This document shows, piece after piece, positions 63,850 through 64,000 of a stretch of 64,000 nucleotides of DNA. The stretch comes from MWDV01 sp002070715 (GTDB lineage: Bacteria; Verrucomicrobiota; Verrucomicrobiia; Limisphaerales; MWDV01): assembly GCA_035411585.1 (NCBI GenBank), contig DAONTI010000014.1, positions 41,698 to 105,697 of the forward strand. Direction: 5' to 3'. The notes under the pieces are model-generated. The model had not been told where the DNA came from, searched no databases, and saw only the letters and a list, made by a program, of their open reading frames with translations. Position numbers and translations under genes: made by a program. Each line of letters begins with the position of its first letter. Within the stretch, counting starts at the first letter, position 1.

Positions 63850-64000
63850 ATGCCCTGCTATCGCAAACGGTCGCCGAAACTGCGCTTCCAATTCGTCCCG
63901 GCCCAGCGGCAGTCCACCCTGGGCGGGCTGCCGGCCCTTGAAGCCCTGGCCCAACAGTTCGATCTCTGGAACAAGGTCCGCCGCCTGCCCGGCCTGGACC
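63850..64000 (+). mobile_element. Transposase N-terminus, probably IS1380-like, cut by window end
   Basis: From ATG 63850 fifty codons are open to the window end: MPCYRKRSPKLRFQFVPAQ, then STLGGLPALEALAQQF and LWNKVRRLPGLD. The basic start and the GGLP-ALE-LAQ motif agree with IS1380-family transposases of Verrucomicrobiota as I remember them. The catalytic residues lie outside the window, so the family is not firm. Confidence 0.6.

Overview
This is a GC-rich bacterial chromosome window that most resembles Verrucomicrobiota, probably the Limisphaerales/Pedosphaera side. That is inferred from gene content, not from a marker gene. The signs are four PEP-CTERM/VPDGG-CTERM surface proteins, several Gfo/Idh/MocA oxidoreductases (two with Tat signals), a sulfatase, rhamnosidases, a heparinase-like lyase, and secreted proteins with a C-terminal module ending in RFYRL/RFYRV. 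Lipid A/Kdo genes (lpxA, kdsB), lnt and many lipobox signals show a diderm envelope.

Layout. 1-3.3 kb: a minus-strand group of a PaaX-like repressor, a heparinase II/III-like lyase and a Tat-exported aldo/keto reductase, with the same palindrome in front of the repressor and in front of the lyase. 3.5-8.2 kb: a lipoprotein metallophosphoesterase with a PQQ-type propeller (frameshifted near its end) and a large secreted protein of unknown role. 8.4-17.6 kb: a tight cell-shape operon, mreB-mreC-mreD-PBP2-rodA-RNase E/G, followed by a sulfatase. 17.7-23.3 kb: tRNA-Arg(CCG), radC, a small hypothetical gene, hisC and a U32 peptidase. 23.3-25.2 kb: a non-coding repeat, a VPDGG-CTERM gene with a sigma-54-like promoter and a strong terminator, and a second copy of the repeat. 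25.2-29.3 kb: Gfo/Idh and DUF6807 carbohydrate-type genes. 29.5-33.3 kb: a secreted protein and three PEP-CTERM genes.

33.6-46 kb: lnt, a DUF3142-like protein, a large LysM protein, a YncE/phosphoesterase lipoprotein and a GH106 alpha-L-rhamnosidase. 46-48.9 kb: a short nucleotidyltransferase-like gene, a DAACS symporter, a decayed transposase and an orphan NusG-like antiterminator. 48.9-54.9 kb: FN3 protein, lpxA, kdsB, a DUF123 nuclease-fold protein, a tandem-repeat exported protein, an exported methyltransferase and an unknown secreted protein. 55-64 kb: a cytoplasmic Gfo/Idh, a GHL10 glycosidase, a GH78 alpha-L-rhamnosidase, a conserved hypothetical, an AEC transporter, an N-acetylglutamate synthase-like gene and the start of a transposase.

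How it fits together. The lyase, rhamnosidases, sulfatase, GHL10 protein, DUF6807 protein and Gfo/Idh enzymes suggest a life breaking down complex, rhamnose- and uronate-containing, possibly sulfated glycans. These genes are scattered through the chromosome rather than in one locus. I saw no CRISPR array, prophage, known defence island or rRNA operon. The most notable undescribed features are regulatory or structural: the paired PaaX-like operator, the sigma-54-type promoter before a VPDGG-CTERM gene bracketed by repeats, the A6 frameshift, and the 21-residue repeat protein.
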